From: Hydractinia symbiolongicarpus
Lineage: Eukaryota; Cnidaria; Hydrozoa; Anthoathecata; Hydractiniidae
Direction: 5' to 3'
Assembly (NCBI RefSeq): GCF_029227915.1
Contig: NC_079875.1
Coordinates: forward strand, 41,189,201-41,253,200
DNA length: 64,000 bases
The first letter of the stretch is position 1, and each line of letters opens with the position of its first letter. Below the pieces are notes generated by a model. The model was not told where the DNA came from and searched no databases. It was given only the letters and a program-made list of their open reading frames with translations. This document shows, in pieces, positions 59,316 through 64,000 of this stretch. A program made the position numbers and the translations under genes.

Positions 59316-62300
59316 AAAAATGAAAACATTTCTGAAAACTACAAGTCTCACGCGTTTTAGTGGTGAAAAAATAATTTAAAAAATCGTTCGGGAAATGAGT
59401 TTACTCCCTGGGTACTTTCTTTGTATACTTTTGACTGCACGGGCCGAGTCCGGGATTTACGGGAAGTCGCGGGTTTTCGTTTGCCGGCGATTAAACTTCT
59501 TTAGATCAGCGTCTCATCAAAAATGAAAACATTTTTAAAAACTACAAGTCTCATGGGCTTTAGTGGTGAAATAATAATTTAAAAAATCGTTCGGGAAATG
59601 AGTTTACACACTGGGTACTTTCTTTGTATACTTTTGACTATACGGGCCGAGTCCATGATTTACGGGAAATCGTAGGTTTTCGTTTGCCGGCGATTAAACT
59701 TCTTTTATTCAGCGTCTCATCAAAAATGAAAACATTTTTGAAAACTACAAGTCTCATGCGTTTTAGTGGTGAAAAAATAATTTAAAAAATCGTTCGGGAA
59801 ATGAGTTTACTCCCTGGGTACTTTCTTTGTATACTTTTGATTATGCGGGCCGAGTCCGGGGTTTACGGGAAATGGCGGGTTTTCGTTTGCCGGTGATTAA
59901 ACTTCTTTTATTCAGCGTCTCATCAAAAATGAAAAATTTTTTGAAAACTACAAGTCTCATGCGTTTTAGTGGTGAAAAGATAATTTAAAAAATCGTTTTG
60001 GAAATGAGTTTACTCACAGGGTACTTTCTTTGAATACTTTTGATTATGCGGGCCGAGTCCGGGGTTTACGGGAAATGGCGGGTTTTCGTTTGCCGGCGAT
60101 TAAACTTCTTTTATTCAGCGTCTCATCAAAAATGAAAACATTTTTGAAAACTACAAGTCTCATGCGTTTTAGTGGTGAAAAAATAATATAAAAAATCGTT
60201 CGGGAAATAAATTTACTCCCTGGGTACTTTCTTTGTACACTTTTGACTATACGGGCCAAGCCCGGGATTTACGGGAAATCGCGGGTTTTCGTTTTCCGGC
60301 GATTAAACTTCTTTTATTCAGCGTCTCATCAAAAATGAAAACATTTTTGAAAACTACAAGTCTTATGCGTTTTAGTGGTGAAAAAATAATTTAAAAAATC
60401 GTTTTGGAAATGAGTTTACTCACAGGGTACTTTCTTTGTATACATTCGACTATACGGGCCAAGCCTGGGATTCACGGGAAATCGTGGGTTTTCGTTTGCC
60501 GGCGATTAAACCACTTTCATTAAGCGTCTCATCAAAAATGAAAACATTTCTGAAAACTACAAGTCTCACGCGTTTTAGTGGTGAAAAAATAATTTAAAAA
60601 ATCGTTCGGGAAATGATTTTACTCCCTGGGTACTTTCTTTGTATACTTTTGACTACACGGGCCGAGTCCGGGATTTACGGGAAGTCGCGGGTTTTCGTTT
60701 GCCGGCGATTAAACTTCTTTTATTCAGCGTCTCATCAAAAATGAAAACATTTTTAAAAACTACAAGTCTCATGCGTTTTAGTGGTGAAAAGATAATTTAA
60801 AAAATCGTTTTGGAAATGAGTTTACTCACAGGGTACTTTCTTTGAATACTTTTGATTATGCGGGCCGAGTCCGGGGTTTACGGGAAATGGCGGGTTTTCG
60901 TTTGCCGGCGATTAAACTTCTTTTATTCAGCGTCTCATCAAAAATGAAAACATTTTTGAAAACTACAAGTCTCATGCGTTTTAGTGGTGAAAAAATAATA
61001 TAAAAAATCGTTCGGGAAATAAATTTACTTCCTGGGTACTTTCTTTGTACACTTTTGACTATACGGGCCAAGCCCGGGATTTACGGGAAATCGCGGGTTT
61101 TAGTTTTCCGGCGATTAAACTTCTTTTATTCAGCGTCTCATCAAAAATGAAAACATTTTTGAAAACTACAAGTCTTATGCGTTTTAGTGGTGAAAAAATA
61201 ATTTAAAAAATCGTTTTGGAAATGAGTTTACTCACAGGGTACTTTCTTTGTATACATTCGACTATACGGGCCAAGCCTGGGATTCACGGGAAATCGTGGG
61301 TTTTCGTTTGCCGGCGATTAAACCACTTTCATTAAGCGTCTCATCAAAAATGAAAACATTTCTGAAAACTACAAGTCTCACGCGTTTTAGTGGTGAAAAA
61401 ATAATTTAAAAAATCGTTTGGGAAATGATTTTACTCCCTGGGTACTTTCTTTGTATACTTTTGACTACACGGGCCGAGTCCGGGATTTACGGGAAGTCGC
61501 GGGTTTTCGTTTGCCGGCGATTAAACTTCTTTTATTCAGCGTCTCATCAAAAATGAAAACATTTTTGAAAACTACAAGTCTCATGCGTTTTAGTGGTGTA
61601 AAAATAAATTAAAAAATCGTTCGGGAAATGAGTTTACTCTCTGGGTACTTTCTTTGTATACTTTTGACTATACGGGCCAAGCATGGGATTTACGGGAAAT
61701 CGCGGGTTTTCGTTTGCCGGCGATTAAACTTCTTTTATTCAGCGTCTCATCAAAAATGAAAACATTTTTGCAAACTACAAGTCTTATGCGTTTTAGTGGT
61801 GAAAAAATAATTTAAAAAATCGTTCTGGAAATGAGTTTACTCACAGGGTACTTTCTTTGTATACCTTCGACTATACTGGCCAAGCTCGGGATTTACGGGA
61901 AATCACTGCTTTTCGTTTGCCGGCGATTAAACCTCTTTCATTAAGCGTCTCATCAAAAATGAAAACATTTCTGAAAACTACAAGTCTGACGCGTTTTAGT
62001 GGTGAAAAAATAATTTAAAAAATCGTTCGGGAAATGAGTTTACTCCCTGGGTACTTTCTTTGTATACTTTTGACTGCACGGGCCGAGTCCGGGATTTACG
62101 GGAAGTCGCGGGTTTTCGTTTGCCGGCGATTAAACTTCTTTAGATCAGCGTCTCATCAAAAATGAAAACATTTTTAAAAACTACAAGTCTCATGGGCTTT
62201 AGTGGTGAAATAATAATTTAAAAAATCGTTCGGGAAATGAGTTTACACACTGGGTACTTTCTTTGTATACTTTCGACTATACGGGCCGAGTCCAGGATTT

Positions 62301-63323
62301 ACGGGAAATCGTAGGTTTTCGTTTGCCGGCGATTAAACTTCTTTTATTCGGCGTCTCATCAAAAATGAAAACATTTTTGAAAACTACAAGTCTCACGCGT
62401 TTTAGTGGTGAAAAAATAATTTAAAAAATCGTTCGGGAAATGAGTTTACTCCCTGGGTACTTTCTTTGTATACTTTTGATTATGCGGGCCGAGTCCGGGA
62501 TTTACGGGAAGTCGCGGGTTTTCGTTTGCCGGCGATTAAACTTCTTTTATTCAGTGTCTCATCAAAAATGAAAACATTTTTAAAAACTACAAGTCTCATG
62601 CGTTTTAGTGGTGTAAAAATAAATTAAAAAATCGTTCGGGAAATGAGTTTACTCTCTGGGTACTTTCTTTGTATACTTTTGACTATACGGGCCACGCATG
62701 GGATTTACGGGAAATCGCGGGTTTTCGTTTGCCGGCGATTAAACTTCTTTTATTCAGCGTCTCATCAAAAATGAAAACATTTTTGCAAACTACAAGTCTT
62801 ATGCGTTTTAGTGGTGAAAAAATAATTTAAAAAATCGTTTTAGAAATGAATTTACTCACAGGGTACTTTCTTTGTATACATTCGACTATACGGGCCAAGC
62901 CCGGGATTTACGGGAAATCGCGGGTTTTCGTTTGCCGGCGATTAAACTTCTTTTATTCAGTGTCTCATCAAAAATGAAAACATTTTTGCAAACTACAAGT
63001 CTTATGCGTTTTAGTGGTGAAAAAATAATTTAAAAAATCGTTTTGGAAATGAATTTACTCACAGGGTACTTTCTTTGTATACATTCGACTATACGGGCCA
63101 AGCCCGGGATTTACGGGAAATCGCGGGTTTTCGTTTGCCGGCGATTTAACCACTTTCATTAAGCGTCTCATCAAAAATGAAAACATTTCTGAAAACTACA
63201 AGACTCATGCGTTTTAGTGGTGAAAACATAATTTAAAAAATCGTTCGGGAAATGAGTTTACTCCCTGGGTACTTTCTTTGTATACTTTTGAATATACGGG
63301 CCGAGTCCGGGATTTACGGGAAA
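59316..63323. repeat. Right copy of the 27-monomer-spaced segmental duplication
   Basis: Matches 53,836-57,842. Spacing is 5,480 bp at GTCCATGATT (59,651), 5,481 at the second GAATAC monomer, 5,684 (28 monomers) at GTATACTTTCGAC (62,265 against 56,581), and back to 5,481 at the GACTCATGCG monomer (63,214 against 57,733). It therefore contains a monomer lost from the left copy and lacks one the left copy has. Otherwise only scattered substitutions were seen. Confidence 0.9.
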
Positions 63324-64000
63324 TCGCGGGTTTTCCTTTGCCGGCGATTAAACTTCTTTTATTCAGCGTCTCATCAAAAATGAAAACATTTTTAAAAACT
63401 ACAAGTCTCATGGGCTTTAGTGGTGAAATATTAATTTAAAAAATCGTTTGGGAAATGAGTTTACTCCCTGGGTACTTTCTTCGTATACTTTTGACTAAAC
63501 GGGCCGAGTCCGGGATTTACGGGAAATCGCAGGTTTTCGTTTGCCGGCGATTAAACTTCTTTTATTCAGCGTCTCATCAAAAATGAAAACATTTTTGAAA
63601 ACTACAATTCTTATGCGTTTTAGTGGTGAAAAAATAATTTAAAAAATCGTTCTGGAAATGAGTTTACTCACAGGGTACTTTCTTTTTATACTTTTGATTA
63701 TGCGGGCCGAGTCCGGGGTTGACGGGAAATGGCGGGTTTTCGTTTGCCGGCGATTAAACTTCTTTTATTCAGCGTCTCATCAAAAATGAAAACATTTTTG
63801 AAAACTACAAGTCTCATGCGTTTTAGTGGTGAAAAAATAATTTAAAAAATCGTTCGGGAAAGGAGTTTACACCCTGGGTACTTTCTTTGTATACTTTTGA
63901 CTATACGGGCCAAGTCCGGGATTTACGGGAAATCGCAGTTTTTCGTTTGCCGGCGATTAAACTTCTTTTATTCAGCGTCTCATCAAAAATGAAAACATTT
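63324..64000. repeat. Array continuing past the window end
   Basis: A little over three monomers. They include a TCATGGGCTTTAG monomer with AATATTAATTT, a CTTTTTATACTTTTGATTATGC monomer with GGGGTTGACGGG, and the GGGAAAGGAG monomer matching about 58,172. The last bases are an incomplete monomer stopping at GAAAACATTT. No array edge is visible. Confidence 0.85.

Larger units (their letters stand above)
1..64000. repeat. Satellite DNA array, ~203-bp monomer, ~315 head-to-tail copies
   Basis: The same block recurs at 203-bp spacing from the first base to the last. Each block reads in order: ATGAAAACATTT, ACTACAAGTCTCATG, TTTAGTGGTGAAA, AATTTAAAAAATCGTT, GGGAAATGAGTTTAC, TACTTTCTTTGTATAC, GGGATTTACGGGAAATCG, TTTTCGTTTGCCGGCGATTA and GCGTCTCATCAAAAATG. 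The landmark TTTAGTGGTG begins at 244, 447, 57,732 and 63,213; 310 monomer steps fit between 244 and 63,213, leaving about 39 bp that is mostly explained by one 54-bp insertion and scattered small deletions. All copies share one orientation and neither array edge lies in the window. Adjacent monomers differ at several percent of sites, while distant copies within HORs are almost identical. Megabase-type satellites of this kind are known from eukaryotic centromeres and heterochromatin; that location is inferred here, not shown. Confidence 0.99.

Noticed and set aside
1-64000. About seventy open reading frames of 61-121 codons on both strands
   Set aside because: Each is a read-through of one monomer (rarely two) in whatever frame lacks a stop. 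The 65-codon minus-strand frame and the 64-codon plus-strand frame cover the same bases, appear only in a minority of the ~315 monomers, and are broken by single substitutions elsewhere. The 203-bp period shifts the frame at each repeat. No start context, codon bias or domain argues for a protein.
1-64000. CRISPR array
   Set aside because: Repeats are regular, but the full 203 bp is conserved in every unit and there are no unique spacers. The length and lack of neighbouring genes also exclude it.

Overview
The whole 64 kb window is one uninterrupted head-to-tail satellite DNA array. The monomer is about 203 bp, so roughly 315 copies are present, all in the same orientation. I found no protein-coding gene, RNA gene, transposon or unique sequence, and the array runs off both ends. 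A non-coding tandem array of this size with nested higher-order repeats (HORs) is a eukaryotic feature, typical of centromeric or pericentromeric heterochromatin or of a large heterochromatic block. I cannot name the species. A typical monomer is about 38% GC by hand count, with an A/T-tract-rich half and a GC-rich half, and with about 13 CpGs.

Layout, left to right. 1-2130: mixed monomers without a clear HOR. 2131-6196: a 10-monomer unit (2,027 bp) twice in tandem. 5850-8437: a 6-monomer unit (~1,217 bp) twice, with a third copy at about 12,200-13,480. 8438-12,200: short local amplifications (one monomer, a dimer) and a hybrid monomer with a 54-bp internal duplication. 13,480-18,135: 5-, 2- and 4-monomer duplications. 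18,136-21,399: an 8-monomer unit (1,624 bp) twice with no difference seen, containing nested 3-monomer (609 bp) units. 20,930-22,591: a 4-monomer unit twice. Around 24-25 kb the variant vocabulary changes. 28,670-31,800: two 4-monomer (812 bp) tandem pairs, inside a 20-monomer-spaced repeat (27,470-29,060 and 31,530-33,120). 33,629-38,205: an 8-monomer-spaced pair, then a 5-monomer tandem pair. 38,206-41,850: mixed. 41,851-46,740: an 8-monomer unit, two full copies and a partial third. 46,741-53,835: a related unit whose length falls irregularly from 8 to 3 monomers. 53,836-63,323: a 4-kb segment duplicated 27 monomers (5,480-5,481 bp) apart, whose two copies differ by reciprocal single-monomer gains and losses. 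63,324-64,000: more of the same array.

No genes work together here. The biology is array evolution by unequal exchange, plus whatever the monomer binds. Monomers carry up to five short dyads, a GC core with CGGG spaced about one helical turn apart, and in some variants a motif matching 8 of 9 core positions of the CENP-B box. Short open frames occur on both strands, but they are monomer-length shadows: 203 is not a multiple of 3, and the frames break repeatedly between copies.
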